Source of the DNA: Paraglaciecola sp.
Lineage (GTDB): Bacteria > Pseudomonadota > Gammaproteobacteria > Enterobacterales > Alteromonadaceae
Direction: 5' to 3'
DNA length: 44,011 nt
Assembly: GCA_009993955.1 (NCBI GenBank)
Contig: JAACSL010000038.1
Span: forward strand, 1 to 44,011
Position numbers and translations under genes: made by a program. Position 1 is the first letter of the stretch. Every line of letters starts with the position of its first letter. The notes below the pieces were generated by a model, which was not told the DNA's origin, did no database searches, and was given only the letters and a program-made list of their open reading frames with translations. Shown piece by piece: positions 23,737-32,306 of this stretch.

Positions 23737-25462
23737 CCAACAGCAGCCCCCAGCCAACATACTTCATTCATCTGATCCGGTGGAATACAAATATGACAGG
23801 GCGGTGGTGAAACCCGTGCGCCATATTTCGAAAATTTGGCTGATCCCTTTGTTAGCGCTTGGTATCGGCATGTGGATGATCTACTACCAGTGGAGCAACC
23901 AAGGGCCACTGATCACCATCGCCTTTCCCATCGCAACGGGATTAGAAGCCGGCAAAACAAAAATTAAAACGCGCAACGTTGATATTGGCTTAGTGAAAAA
24001 AGTGGAGTTGTCGGAGGATTTAACTGGCGTCACTGTAACGGCCAGAATGAACGGCAATATTGAGCCACTTTTGCGTAAAGACAGTCAATTTTGGATCGTG
24101 TCACCACGTGTCAGTCTCAACGGTGTTTCTGGCCTGAGCACCTTAGTGTCTGGTCCTTTTATCAATATGGCCCCAGGCACGGTATTTGAAACTAGTGATA
24201 AATTTGTTGCCTTAGAGGCACCGCCCGTCACCCCCGCGGGCACACCAGGCTTACACATAACCTTGAACAGTGATGCAGAGTTCGCTTACAAAGAAGGTGA
24301 CCCAGTTATTTATAAGGGTTTAAAGGTGGGTGAAATTGAAAACACCCATTTTAATTTCGATGAACGCATGGTGTATTACAATACCTTCATCACAGCGCCT
24401 TACCACAAGCTGATTACTGAAAACACCAAGTTTTGGGATACCAGTGGCGTGAAAATTCAACTCACCGCCCAAGGGATTAAAATTGACACCGGCAGTATCG
24501 AGAGTCTGTTAACCAATGGCGTGACGTTTGGCATTCCAGAGGGCAGCCCTGCAGGACAACAGGTCACCAAACGCAGTTTTTTCGACATTTATCGTTCCTA
24601 TGAACAAGCCTCTGAACAACGTTATAAACTGAGTGCAGAATTTGTCATTTTTGTTAAGGATACCGTACGAGGATTGCACATTGGTGCTCCCGTTGAGTAC
24701 CGTGGTTTAGAAGTGGGTAAGGTGCTAGGCATTAATCCGCCGCATATCAAACCACCACAAACCAGTGTGTTGGAAGAGGGCTACGATATTCCCGTTATAA
24801 TCAGCGTGCAGCCAGGACGAGTTCAACAACCCGATAATCAACAAGGCTTAGCATTTGTTCGTTCGCAAATTATCGGATGGATTGATAAGGGCTTACGGGC
24901 TTCGCTAAAAACGGGCAATTTACTTACGGGGGCATTATTTGTTGATTTACAACACTACCCGGATGCGGTGGACGTAGACAACATCAAGGTGTTTGATTTC
25001 GATGTTATTCCAACCGTGAGCAGTGAGTTTGCGCAACTGAGTGCTAAGTTATCGGCTGTGCTGGATAACGTGAATCAAATTCAATTTAAACAGCTGTCAG
25101 ACAATACCGCTGACATGCTCAGTCGTTTATCTAAAGCTGCAGAATCCATTCAAGTGACCAGTGAACAAGCAAGTCAATTTGTTGACGACATTGAGATCAA
25201 GCAGTTGCAACAGCAATTGTCTACCACCCTATCGAGTGTCAATCGCTTATTAAACGACTTCTCCGCTGATTCCGAGAGTTATCAGGAACTTAACCGCACC
25301 ATGCGCAGCATTCAGCAAAGTATCAATACCTTGCAACCTTTATTTCAACAACTCAATCAGCAACCTAACAGCCTGATTTTTACCGAACAACGTGGTCCAG
25401 TGCTGGAGCCTAAGGCAAAAGCAAGCAGAGGGAAAAAGGATGCAAGTGCTCAACATGACTAA
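23729..25462 (+). CDS. pqiB: MCE-domain lipid transport protein PqiB
   Basis: A membrane-anchored MCE protein that forms a periplasmic tube for lipid passage. The 577 residues comprise a short cytoplasmic tail, one TM helix (about 34-54, ISKIWLIPLLALGIGMWMIYY), three MCE domains (about 58-150, 170-270 and 295-405) each starting with an I-x-F or G-x-P-V-x-Y/R pattern such as GDPVIYKGLKVGEI and GAPVEYRGLEVGKV, then a coiled-coil region (about 425-545) that continues the tube. The three-domain layout and length are those of E. coli PqiB (546). It overlaps pqiA upstream and pqiC downstream. Confidence 0.94.
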   Translation: MSDQQQPPANILHSSDPVEYKYDRAVVKPVRHISKIWLIPLLALGIGMWMIYYQWSNQGPLITIAFPIATGLEAGKTKIKTRNVDIGLVKKVELSEDLTGVTVTARMNGNIEPLLRKDSQFWIVSPRVSLNGVSGLSTLVSGPFINMAPGTVFETSDKFVALEAPPVTPAGTPGLHITLNSDAEFAYKEGDPVIYKGLKVGEIENTHFNFDERMVYYNTFITAPYHKLITENTKFWDTSGVKIQLTAQGIKIDTGSIESLLTNGVTFGIPEGSPAGQQVTKRSFFDIYRSYEQASEQRYKLSAEFVIFVKDTVRGLHIGAPVEYRGLEVGKVLGINPPHIKPPQTSVLEEGYDIPVIISVQPGRVQQPDNQQGLAFVRSQIIGWIDKGLRASLKTGNLLTGALFVDLQHYPDAVDVDNIKVFDFDVIPTVSSEFAQLSAKLSAVLDNVNQIQFKQLSDNTADMLSRLSKAAESIQVTSEQASQFVDDIEIKQLQQQLSTTLSSVNRLLNDFSADSESYQELNRTMRSIQQSINTLQPLFQQLNQQPNSLIFTEQRGPVLEPKAKASRGKKDASAQHD

Positions 25463-26039
25463 AAAATTAATTACCGTTTTGTGCACAGCGCTGCTGACAT
25501 TTGGCTGCACAAGCACCAGTGTGGGCTTAAATTATTATGTGTTTAATGCCCCAAGTAGCGCGCTTCCAGCAGCACGAGAAACAAACCAAACCGTGGCAGT
25601 AGACGCCATTGTGTTAGCAGACTACTTACGGCAAAGCAGTTTGGTGATGCAAATCGATGAGCATAAGTTATATTTTTCCAGTCAAGATCTGTGGGCTGAA
25701 GGTCTACAGGGCGCCATGCAAAAAGCCTTACTCGCTGACCTCAATTCATCAGGCACGACTCTTTTTATTGCTGGTGGTCGAGACACTCAGCCGACATATC
25801 AAGCATCCTTGAGTGTGCAAATCGATCATTTGTTAGTGACAAATAACAGTACGGTGATGCTGTCTGGCCATTATGACGTCGCTGACCTCAGTGATAACAC
25901 CTTAATCAATCAAGCATTTTTTGTTGAGCTAGCGCTTGAGGAAGATGGCTTTGCCCATGCCGTAGTAAAGCAGCGAATGTTGGTCAGTCAGTTGGCTAAA
26001 CAGATTCAAACGGCCGTTAGTGCTTTGGTTATTCAATAA
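25440..26039 (+). CDS. pqiC: Outer-membrane lipoprotein PqiC
   Basis: The lipoprotein partner that anchors the PqiB tube at the outer membrane. From the ATG at 25440 (GAGGGA upstream, 200 residues) the signal ends in the lipobox LLTFGC, and the mature part begins TSTSVGLNYYVFNAP, matching the L-x-Y-Y-x-L start of the PqiC/YmbA family. A later ATG at 25455 would give nearly the same mature protein. The start lies inside the end of pqiB, overlapping it by 23 bases. The next gene, a diguanylate cyclase, starts at the very next base after the TAA. Confidence 0.88.
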   Translation: MQVLNMTKKLITVLCTALLTFGCTSTSVGLNYYVFNAPSSALPAARETNQTVAVDAIVLADYLRQSSLVMQIDEHKLYFSSQDLWAEGLQGAMQKALLADLNSSGTTLFIAGGRDTQPTYQASLSVQIDHLLVTNNSTVMLSGHYDVADLSDNTLINQAFFVELALEEDGFAHAVVKQRMLVSQLAKQIQTAVSALVIQ

Positions 26040-27131
26040 ATGTCGTTCAAGCAGTTTGTTAGTGACTACCTCAATAAAGGTACCGCCCCCACACATGATC
26101 GAGAAACTAAACAAAAAATCCAAGTGGCCAATTTGTTTGGTTTTATTGGGTATAGCATCACCTTTTGTTTGGCGCTTAGCGCCCTAATCAGGGCAGACCA
26201 TACGCTGGCTGGTGTGCTTTTTTGTGCCAGTTGCCTATTTTTTTCGTCCAGATTAGTGTTAAGTAGCCAACGGCTGCAGCAGCCCTACCGTGTTTCAGGC
26301 GCGATGGTCACTACTTCACTCATGTTATTAATGGTCTTTTTAGTGTATTCAGGTGGTGTATTAGGTACTGGACCTCTATGGACTTATGTTGTCCCACCTG
26401 TGGCGTTGTTTTTTGGTGGTTTGCGTCAAGGCACTCGGATCCTTGGTCTGTTTATTCTCAGCATTGGCGTACTGATGTTTTTCCCCAACGATACTTTGTT
26501 GGCCACTCACTACAGTTTTGCCTTCAAGTCACGCTTGTTCTACTCGTTTTTAACGGTCTGTGTTCTCTTTGCTTTTTATGAATATTCACGGCAGAAATCG
26601 TATCGCTACAGCCAAGAAATGAGCCGCAAATATGAAAATCAAGCACGCTTTGATCAACTATCGCAATTATTAAATCGACGGGGTATTCGCGAGATACTCG
26701 AGGCAGAGTTTGCTCGGCAGCAACGTTATGCAGGGGCACTGAGTCTGGTGATGTGCGACATTGATCATTTTAAACAAATCAACGACCGGCACGGGCATCA
26801 GGTAGGTGACAATGTCATTAAATACCTTGCCACAATATTTAAACAAGCTTTGCGGCAACAAGATAAAACCGCTCGCTGGGGCGGTGAAGAATTCTTAATT
26901 GTTTTACCCGAAACAGACAATCAACAAGCCCTTGTATTAGCGGAAAAACTGCGTGCCCAAATCCACGACCACTCGTTCAGTACCGATAGCCAAACATTCC
27001 AGATAAGTGCAAGTTTTGGCATCTATCAGGTGAAATCAGGTGATAGTATTGACCAAGCGGTTAATCGTGCCGATCAAGCCTTGTACGAAGCCAAAGAACA
27101 AGGTCGTAATCAATGTATGTTAAGTCCTTAA
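26040..27131 (+). CDS. Membrane diguanylate cyclase (GGDEF)
   Basis: An enzyme making cyclic di-GMP from two GTP. The 363 residues have an N-terminal membrane sensor with about six TM segments (25-180) and a C-terminal GGDEF domain (about 200-360) with DQLSQLLNRRG, CDIDHFKQINDRHGHQVGD and the active-site RWGGEEFLIVLP. RQQD stands five residues before GGEEF, the classical allosteric I-site, so product inhibition is expected. There is no EAL domain. ATG follows the pqiC stop with no gap (TAAATG), pointing to co-transcription with the lipid-transport genes and possible coupling to envelope state. No known ligand-binding motif is visible in the sensor. Confidence 0.93.
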   Translation: MSFKQFVSDYLNKGTAPTHDRETKQKIQVANLFGFIGYSITFCLALSALIRADHTLAGVLFCASCLFFSSRLVLSSQRLQQPYRVSGAMVTTSLMLLMVFLVYSGGVLGTGPLWTYVVPPVALFFGGLRQGTRILGLFILSIGVLMFFPNDTLLATHYSFAFKSRLFYSFLTVCVLFAFYEYSRQKSYRYSQEMSRKYENQARFDQLSQLLNRRGIREILEAEFARQQRYAGALSLVMCDIDHFKQINDRHGHQVGDNVIKYLATIFKQALRQQDKTARWGGEEFLIVLPETDNQQALVLAEKLRAQIHDHSFSTDSQTFQISASFGIYQVKSGDSIDQAVNRADQALYEAKEQGRNQCMLSP

Positions 27132-27203
27132 ATTAAGCAGTGATCCACGCTTGCATAGTTTGCTTAGCGTAATCCAATGCCATTTCAACATCACAGGTAG
27201 GTC

Positions 27204-29012
27204 ATGTCGTCCAGACACGCAAAAAACTTCAATGAAGGCCCCATCAACTGGGGGATCTTCAAACAGCTGTGGCCATATTTATTAGAATTTAAACAGCGTG
27301 TAGCCCTGGCGCTGTTGTGTTTAGTCGCTGCAAAAATTGCCAGTATCGGCCTGCCCTTCATCCTCAAACATACCGTAGATGAGCTCAACAGCAAATCTGT
27401 CACCGACACGGTGATTTTAGTGCCATTTGCCTTAGTTGCCGCCTACGGCTTGCTGCGCCTAGCCAATGTATTGTTTGGTGAAGTTCGCGATACCTTGTTT
27501 GGTCGCGTCACGGAGCGCGCCATGCGGCGCTTGGGCTTACGTGTGTTTGAACATTTGCATGCCTTAGATTTAGATTTTCACCTCAATCGCCAAACTGGTG
27601 GATTGTCACGCGACATGGAACGCGGCACCAGTGGCGTCAGTTTTTTAATGCGTTTTTTAGTGTTTAACATTGTGCCAACTTTGTTTGAAATTGCCGCGGT
27701 GATTGGCGTTTTGTTTTACAACTATGGCTTTAGTTTTGCGTTGATCATTTTATTGTCAGTTGCCGCCTACGTTGGGTTTTCCATCAAAGCAACGGATTGG
27801 CGCACGCAATATGTACGCGAGGCCAATCAAGCAGATTCGAGCAGTAGTTCCCGCGCCATTGATAGTCTGCTCAACTACGAAACCGTGAAATACTTCAACA
27901 ATGAGCAGTATGAAGCCACACGTTATGACCAAGAATTAGCCAATTGGGAAACGGCAAGACGTAAGAATCGCCTGTCATTGTTTGCACTCAATGGTGGCCA
28001 AGCGGCAATCATTGCCCTTTCCATGACCAGCATGATGGCCTTGGCGGCCTACCAAGTCGCCCATGGCACCATGACCATAGGCGATTTTGTATTGATCAAT
28101 GCCTTTACCATGCAAATTTTTATGCCTCTCAATTTTTTAGGATTTGTCTATCGAGAGATCCGCAGCTCACTCGCCAATATCGAAAACCTGTTTAATTTAT
28201 TGGCAAAAGCGCCCAAGGTAGACAGCCCTAGCGATGCTCCCCTATTGGCCATTAGCCGCGGAAGAATTGAATTTAAGCAAGTTGCTTTTCACTATCGCCC
28301 TGACCGACCCATTTTAAAAGACATCAACTTTGTCATTGAGCCCGGTCAAAAAGTGGCAGTGGTCGGTGAAAGTGGCGCGGGTAAGTCGACCTTAGTAAAA
28401 CTACTATTTCGTTTTTATGATGTCAGCAGTGGTGGCATTTACATCGATGGGCAAAACATTCGTGACGTGCAGCAACATACCCTGCGTAAGGCCGTGGGTA
28501 TTGTGCCGCAAGACACCGTATTGTTTAACGATTCCTTATTAGAAAATATCCGTTATGGGCGGCCTGAAGCCCATGATGAAGAGGTGCAAGAAGCGATAAA
28601 ATTGGCGCATTTAAGTGAGTTTATCCAAAGTTTACCAGACGGTGTGAATACCCAAGTCGGTGAGCGGGGATTGAAATTATCAGGAGGAGAAAAGCAACGG
28701 GTCGCTATTGCCCGAACCATCCTCAAACGCCCACCCATCATGGTGTTTGATGAAGCGACATCATCCCTAGACAGCCAATCAGAGCAGGCCATCCTGCAAG
28801 CACTGCGTGAGATCGCCAGCGGACACAGCAGTTTAGTGATTGCCCATCGACTTTCCACCATTGTCGATGCCGATAACATCGTGGTGATGGCCCAAGGCGC
28901 AATCGTAGAACAGGGCAATCACCAACAATTGTTAGCCCTAAATGGCGCCTATGCGCAGCTGTGGCATACCCAACAAAAAAGCCAAAAACGCGCCATGAGC
29001 ATGGACAGTTGA
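27204..29012 (+). CDS. Atm1-type ABC exporter
   Basis: A homodimeric ABC transporter half of the ATM1/HMT1/ABCB7 group, which exports glutathione-linked sulfur or metal conjugates across the inner membrane. The 602 residues comprise six TM helices (about 30-330) with the family's TDWRTQYVREANQADSSSSSRAIDSLLNYETVKYFNNE region, then the nucleotide-binding domain with Walker A GESGAGKST (about 390-398), signature LSGGEKQRVAIAR (about 498-510) and Walker B IMVFDEATSSLD. The ATG follows AGGTAGGTC. Two small genes follow within a few bases, making a likely three-gene operon. Confidence 0.92.
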   Translation: MSSRHAKNFNEGPINWGIFKQLWPYLLEFKQRVALALLCLVAAKIASIGLPFILKHTVDELNSKSVTDTVILVPFALVAAYGLLRLANVLFGEVRDTLFGRVTERAMRRLGLRVFEHLHALDLDFHLNRQTGGLSRDMERGTSGVSFLMRFLVFNIVPTLFEIAAVIGVLFYNYGFSFALIILLSVAAYVGFSIKATDWRTQYVREANQADSSSSSRAIDSLLNYETVKYFNNEQYEATRYDQELANWETARRKNRLSLFALNGGQAAIIALSMTSMMALAAYQVAHGTMTIGDFVLINAFTMQIFMPLNFLGFVYREIRSSLANIENLFNLLAKAPKVDSPSDAPLLAISRGRIEFKQVAFHYRPDRPILKDINFVIEPGQKVAVVGESGAGKSTLVKLLFRFYDVSSGGIYIDGQNIRDVQQHTLRKAVGIVPQDTVLFNDSLLENIRYGRPEAHDEEVQEAIKLAHLSEFIQSLPDGVNTQVGERGLKLSGGEKQRVAIARTILKRPPIMVFDEATSSLDSQSEQAILQALREIASGHSSLVIAHRLSTIVDADNIVVMAQGAIVEQGNHQQLLALNGAYAQLWHTQQKSQKRAMSMDS

Positions 29013-29013
29013 G

Positions 29014-29250
29014 ATGGATGAACAAGCCTTAGTCAAAGCCGTGAACCAACGCATGCCATTTGGAAAATACCAAGGGCGAAAATTATTGCATTTACCGGAG
29101 CCCTATTTAGTCTGGTTTCAGCAAAAAGGCTTTCCCCCTGGACTGCTAGGACAACAACTAGCGCTGATGTATGAAATAAAACTCAATGGCTTGGAGGGCA
29201 TGCTGGCTCCCCTGTTGGAGGAAAACATATCGACAAGGGTTGAGAGGTAA
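29014..29250 (+). CDS. DUF3820 family small protein
   Basis: A 78-residue protein with the DUF3820 (putative quorum-sensing-regulated virulence factor) core: MPFGKYQGRKLLHLPEPYLVWFQQKGFPPGLLGQQL (residues 14-49). The conserved PFGKY-x-G, LP-x-x-YL-x-W-F and F-P-G-x-L-G patterns are intact. It starts one base after the stop of the ABC exporter, so translation is probably coupled. The molecular function of the family is not established. The C-terminal 25 residues are a charged helix. Confidence 0.85.
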   Translation: MDEQALVKAVNQRMPFGKYQGRKLLHLPEPYLVWFQQKGFPPGLLGQQLALMYEIKLNGLEGMLAPLLEENISTRVER

Positions 29251-29255
29251 ACAGC

Positions 29256-29606
29256 GTGCGAACTACCCAAGGCCCGCGACGTCAACGCCAACAGCGTGAA
29301 CGAGGCATCAACCATAAATTAATTGATCGACAAATATGGTTGCTTCACCAAGCAATGGTAGAAAAAATACTACGGCAACCTGCCCTGTTGGAACAGGTTA
29401 AAACCACCTTAGAGCGCCGATATGCAGAGGGCACTATCTATTACGGCGCTTATTTAACTTGGCACTGCATCGTTGAACAAGTTAACCAGCCTGAGCTGTT
29501 TAAACAAAGTGTTTTGGAAGATTCAATGTTGATGCGTAAATATCGACGTGTGACCCCTTTTATTGGGATTTTGAGTGAAGAGGAACGTCAACAGGCTTTA
29601 GTTTGA
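29256..29606 (+). CDS. Hypothetical helical protein
   Basis: A 116-residue soluble protein with an arginine/glutamine-rich start (RRQRQQRERG) and mostly helical remainder. I recognise no domain. It begins with GTG five bases after the preceding stop and ends before a bidirectional terminator, so it completes the exporter operon. The pattern YGAYLTWHCIVEQ followed by LMRKYRRVTPFIGILSEEE suggests a compact conserved fold, not a random frame. A nucleic-acid-binding role would fit the basic start but is speculative. Confidence 0.65.
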   Translation: MRTTQGPRRQRQQRERGINHKLIDRQIWLLHQAMVEKILRQPALLEQVKTTLERRYAEGTIYYGAYLTWHCIVEQVNQPELFKQSVLEDSMLMRKYRRVTPFIGILSEEERQQALV

Positions 29607-29651
29607 GCCCGATACCAACAACAAACACAAACTAGCGTAGTTTGGCCGCAC

Positions 29652-29678
29652 AAAAAAAGACGCCGAAACGTCTTTTTT
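29652..29678. terminator. Bidirectional terminator
   Basis: AAAAAGACG (29654-29662) and CGTCTTTTT pair around CCGAAA, with A and T tracts outside. It lies between the convergent exporter operon and rpsO and can end both. Confidence 0.88.
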
Positions 29679-29696
29679 GGGTTTTGAACTGCTCGA

Positions 29697-29966
29697 TTAA
29701 CGACGCAGACCTAAACGCTCAATCAGAGTTTGATAACGTTCAGCGTTTTTGCTTTTCAAATAATCAAGCAATTTACGACGCTGACTCACCATGCGCAACA
29801 AACCACGACGTGAGTGGTGATCTTTCTTATGCTTGGCGAAGTGACCTTGTAACTTGTTGATATTGTTAGTTAACAATGCAACTTGTACTTCAGGTGAACC
29901 AGTATCACCTTCTTTTGTTCCAAAATCAGCTAGGATTTTTGCACTTTCAACGCTATTTAGTGACAT
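29697..29966 (-). CDS. rpsO: 30S ribosomal protein S15
   Basis: A primary 16S rRNA-binding protein of the small subunit platform. From the ATG at 29966, behind GGAGAAAACT, the product has 89 residues, the exact family length. The conserved core [44 protein letters not shown] is present and the C-terminus ERLGLRR matches. A TTG four codons earlier also lies in frame but precedes the ribosome site and is not used. In many gammaproteobacteria rpsO sits before pnp; here what follows in the minus direction is the terminator and convergent genes, so pnp is not adjacent downstream. Confidence 0.97.
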   Translation of the reverse strand: MSLNSVESAKILADFGTKEGDTGSPEVQVALLTNNINKLQGHFAKHKKDHHSRRGLLRMVSQRRKLLDYLKSKNAERYQTLIERLGLRR

Positions 29967-30190
29967 AGTTTTCTCCAATGTAGACCAGGTCGAGCCCGGA
30001 AGTTTTAAACAGACTTGCCAATCACTAATTCAGCAAGCCAAAAATGAGCGCGTATTATAGCGACGAAATATAAGATAGCAAGGGTTTAATACGCAGAAGC
30101 CCTTGTTAAACGGCGTCTATACACAAGGCTGGATTTCATTGATTACTCAGCTTAGGATTAAGATGTTGATCCGTATTAATGTGGCGCCAT

Positions 30191-30883
30191 ATGAACAAGT
30201 CAATCGCGTTAATTTTTGTGCTTTTCACCATGCTTCTCAGTGCTACTTTTTTCAGTATAGCAGCAACGAGTGCCGAAGAACCTGCCCCACCACCACCTCT
30301 TGATCCCAAATACATGGGTATTCATGGCATGGTGTTAGTCGCCAATATGTCGAGTATGTACGCGTCACATTTACCCATGTATCACGAGCCCCATAATGTG
30401 CAACTCATCTACACCATCGAAAACAAAAACCTGTCACTCATGCGTTTAGTTTTGGATGCCGATTTGGTCACCATCAAACCCAAACCGTTTAACTTGCAAC
30501 ATTTAATGCGGGGGGAAAAATTCACGGTTGTGGCAGATGTCTATTTAGGGCACTTTGAGCGAGGTGGTATGCCTACCTTCAAAGATTTACCACTCAACTT
30601 TGAAAAACAACTCTATCTACGTAGCTTAGATGATCCAGAAAAGTCCCACATTCGGCACAAATATGACACCGTGGACTTACCCAACAATAAGCGTTTATTG
30701 GTGCATAGAATACAGACTGCACCAAGTTATGATCAGTTGATCCTGCTCTTTGATAACGTCAGTTGTATGACGGAGTTCGCCACCGCGACAGCGGTACCCA
30801 GTGAAAGTGAAATCTATCATAAATTGGCTTTTTGTGGGTCGATGAAACCCCTTTATTATGAAACCTATGATTTTCGTCAGTGA
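30191..30883 (+). CDS. Secreted protein of unknown function
   Basis: A 230-residue protein with a clear signal peptide (MNKSIALIFVLFTMLLSATFFSIAA, cleavage likely near ATSA) followed by a proline-rich linker (APPPPLDP). The mature part is probably beta-rich and periplasmic, with two Cys (in NVSCMTEF and AFCGSM) that could form a disulfide. An ATG four codons upstream (30179) is also possible; neither has a strong ribosome site. I do not recognise a family. No partner gene is adjacent: rpsO diverges on one side, hpf follows 209 bases later. Confidence 0.65.
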   Translation: MNKSIALIFVLFTMLLSATFFSIAATSAEEPAPPPPLDPKYMGIHGMVLVANMSSMYASHLPMYHEPHNVQLIYTIENKNLSLMRLVLDADLVTIKPKPFNLQHLMRGEKFTVVADVYLGHFERGGMPTFKDLPLNFEKQLYLRSLDDPEKSHIRHKYDTVDLPNNKRLLVHRIQTAPSYDQLILLFDNVSCMTEFATATAVPSESEIYHKLAFCGSMKPLYYETYDFRQ

Positions 30884-31092
30884 ACGCATCACCTAATGCG
30901 CAAATTTGAAATAAGCACGAGCACTACCTTGTAACAACGACTGGGCATTTGTTCGTTTAAAACCTTGCAATTTGACGACTTTACCCCAAGCTCTATACAT
31001 GGAACGAAGAGCCAACTTGTCTACATAGACACTAGGTCGAACAAGTAAACAACTCGAACCATAAAAAATTTATTTGCCAAGAAGGAAATCCG

Positions 31093-31449
31093 ATGAAAAT
31101 AAAGCTTTCTGGTCACCACGTCGAAATGAGCGACGCCGTTAAACAATATGTCGATGAGAAGTTTTCCAAAGTATCCAGCCATTTTCCCTCCCTGATAGCA
31201 ATGGACATCATCATTGCCAAAGAACACGGTGAATTTAGCGTAGAGATCCGTACTAATTATGAGGGCAGTAAAATATCTGCGTCAGGGGCTGACGCTGTGA
31301 TGTATCCCGCTATTTCTAAGGCTGCCAAAAAACTCGATGCCGCATTGAGCCATCGTAAAGGCCATTTAAAAGGTAAGCTACACGAAAAACCAACATCCAC
31401 TACACCTGAGATTGCCCACGAGATTATCCAGGGCATGGATTTACACTAA
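31093..31449 (+). CDS. hpf: Ribosome hibernation-promoting factor
   Basis: A short HPF/RaiA-type protein that binds the 30S decoding region and stabilises idle ribosomes. Residues 1-95 form the beta-alpha-beta-beta-beta-alpha fold with IKLSGHHVEMSDAVKQYVDEKF, DIIIAKEHGEFSVEIRTNYEG and ISKAAKKLDAALSHRKGHLKGK. The extra tail to 118 is short, so this is not the long form that dimerises ribosomes alone. The ATG follows AAGGAAATCCG. Its stop codon overlaps that of convergent eutC by two bases. Confidence 0.93.
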   Translation: MKIKLSGHHVEMSDAVKQYVDEKFSKVSSHFPSLIAMDIIIAKEHGEFSVEIRTNYEGSKISASGADAVMYPAISKAAKKLDAALSHRKGHLKGKLHEKPTSTTPEIAHEIIQGMDLH

Positions 31450-32294
31450 GTTAATTGAAAGCGCGGTTTTTGCTCAGGTGTTACATTGAGCAGAGGCTGC
31501 GCCTCACCTGATTTATCTTTTAAATGTACCCCTGAAATCTTCAACTTTTCTGACATTTGTATCAACCAAATGAGTCGTTCAATAGCGTGTTGGCATGACA
31601 AACCCCTAGCATGAATATTGGATATGCAATTACGTGATTCATCACTCATGCCTACCCGAGGTGCACGAGTAAAATAAATGCCAAGGCTTTGTGGTGAACT
31701 CAAACCTGGGCGCTCACCGATAAACATTACCAGCAAACGGCTACCCAACAATTCAGCCACTTCATCGGCCACCGCCACGCGACCTTGCTGAACAATGGCG
31801 CAAGGTCCATAACTTAAACCAAGTGTCGACAAGCCTGAAGAGAGTAAAGCCAACAAACTGGCCGCTTGATTTTGCACCGCGTTGGCAGACAAGCCATCCG
31901 CTATCACAATGCTCACCTTGTTGCAGCCATGCTGTGCACGCCAACGTTTCAACTGACTTGCCGATTCAGGGGCAAGTTGCCGGCCTAAATCTGGACGTTG
32001 CAAATACATTTGGCGATTGACGGCTTGGCTATGCAATGGCAAAACCGTCAAACCTTGTTCAAGCAGTTGAGCCTGCAGTGCCACACTGTCAAGGGGCACA
32101 TGCACTGCATCACGAGCACGCGCATGATCAAGCTGAAACGCTAAGTGGGCGTTGGTGGGTAAACTGTTTGCGACACGACCTAGGGCAATACGTGCGTCGG
32201 TGAACCGCTGCAGGCTCTGCCAATTATTTGAGATGACAGGTTTGTCACCTTTTTTGGCTATGTGTTTCTCATCTAGGTCTTTGTTGGTGCTCAT
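31446..32294 (-). CDS. eutC: Ethanolamine ammonia-lyase small subunit
   Basis: The light chain of adenosylcobalamin-dependent ethanolamine ammonia-lyase, which turns ethanolamine into acetaldehyde and ammonia. The 282 residues include the family motifs FTDARIALGRVANSLPT (about 31-47), FQLDHARARDAVH, VSIVIADGLSANAVQ, VMFIGERPGLSSPQSLGIYFT and ESRNCISNIHARGL near the C-terminus, which contribute to the cobalamin site. It starts twelve bases after eutB. No microcompartment shell, eutA or eutR gene is visible on either side, so the enzyme probably works free in the cytoplasm. Its C-terminal end overlaps hpf by three bases. Confidence 0.95.
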   Translation of the reverse strand: MSTNKDLDEKHIAKKGDKPVISNNWQSLQRFTDARIALGRVANSLPTNAHLAFQLDHARARDAVHVPLDSVALQAQLLEQGLTVLPLHSQAVNRQMYLQRPDLGRQLAPESASQLKRWRAQHGCNKVSIVIADGLSANAVQNQAASLLALLSSGLSTLGLSYGPCAIVQQGRVAVADEVAELLGSRLLVMFIGERPGLSSPQSLGIYFTRAPRVGMSDESRNCISNIHARGLSCQHAIERLIWLIQMSEKLKISGVHLKDKSGEAQPLLNVTPEQKPRFQLT

Positions 32295-32306
32295 AGAGAT
32301 ACTCGA

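Noticed and set aside
28553-28918. Antisense open frame inside the ABC exporter gene
   Set aside because: It is a shadow of the conserved nucleotide-binding domain on the other strand, with no ribosome site or recognisable domain.
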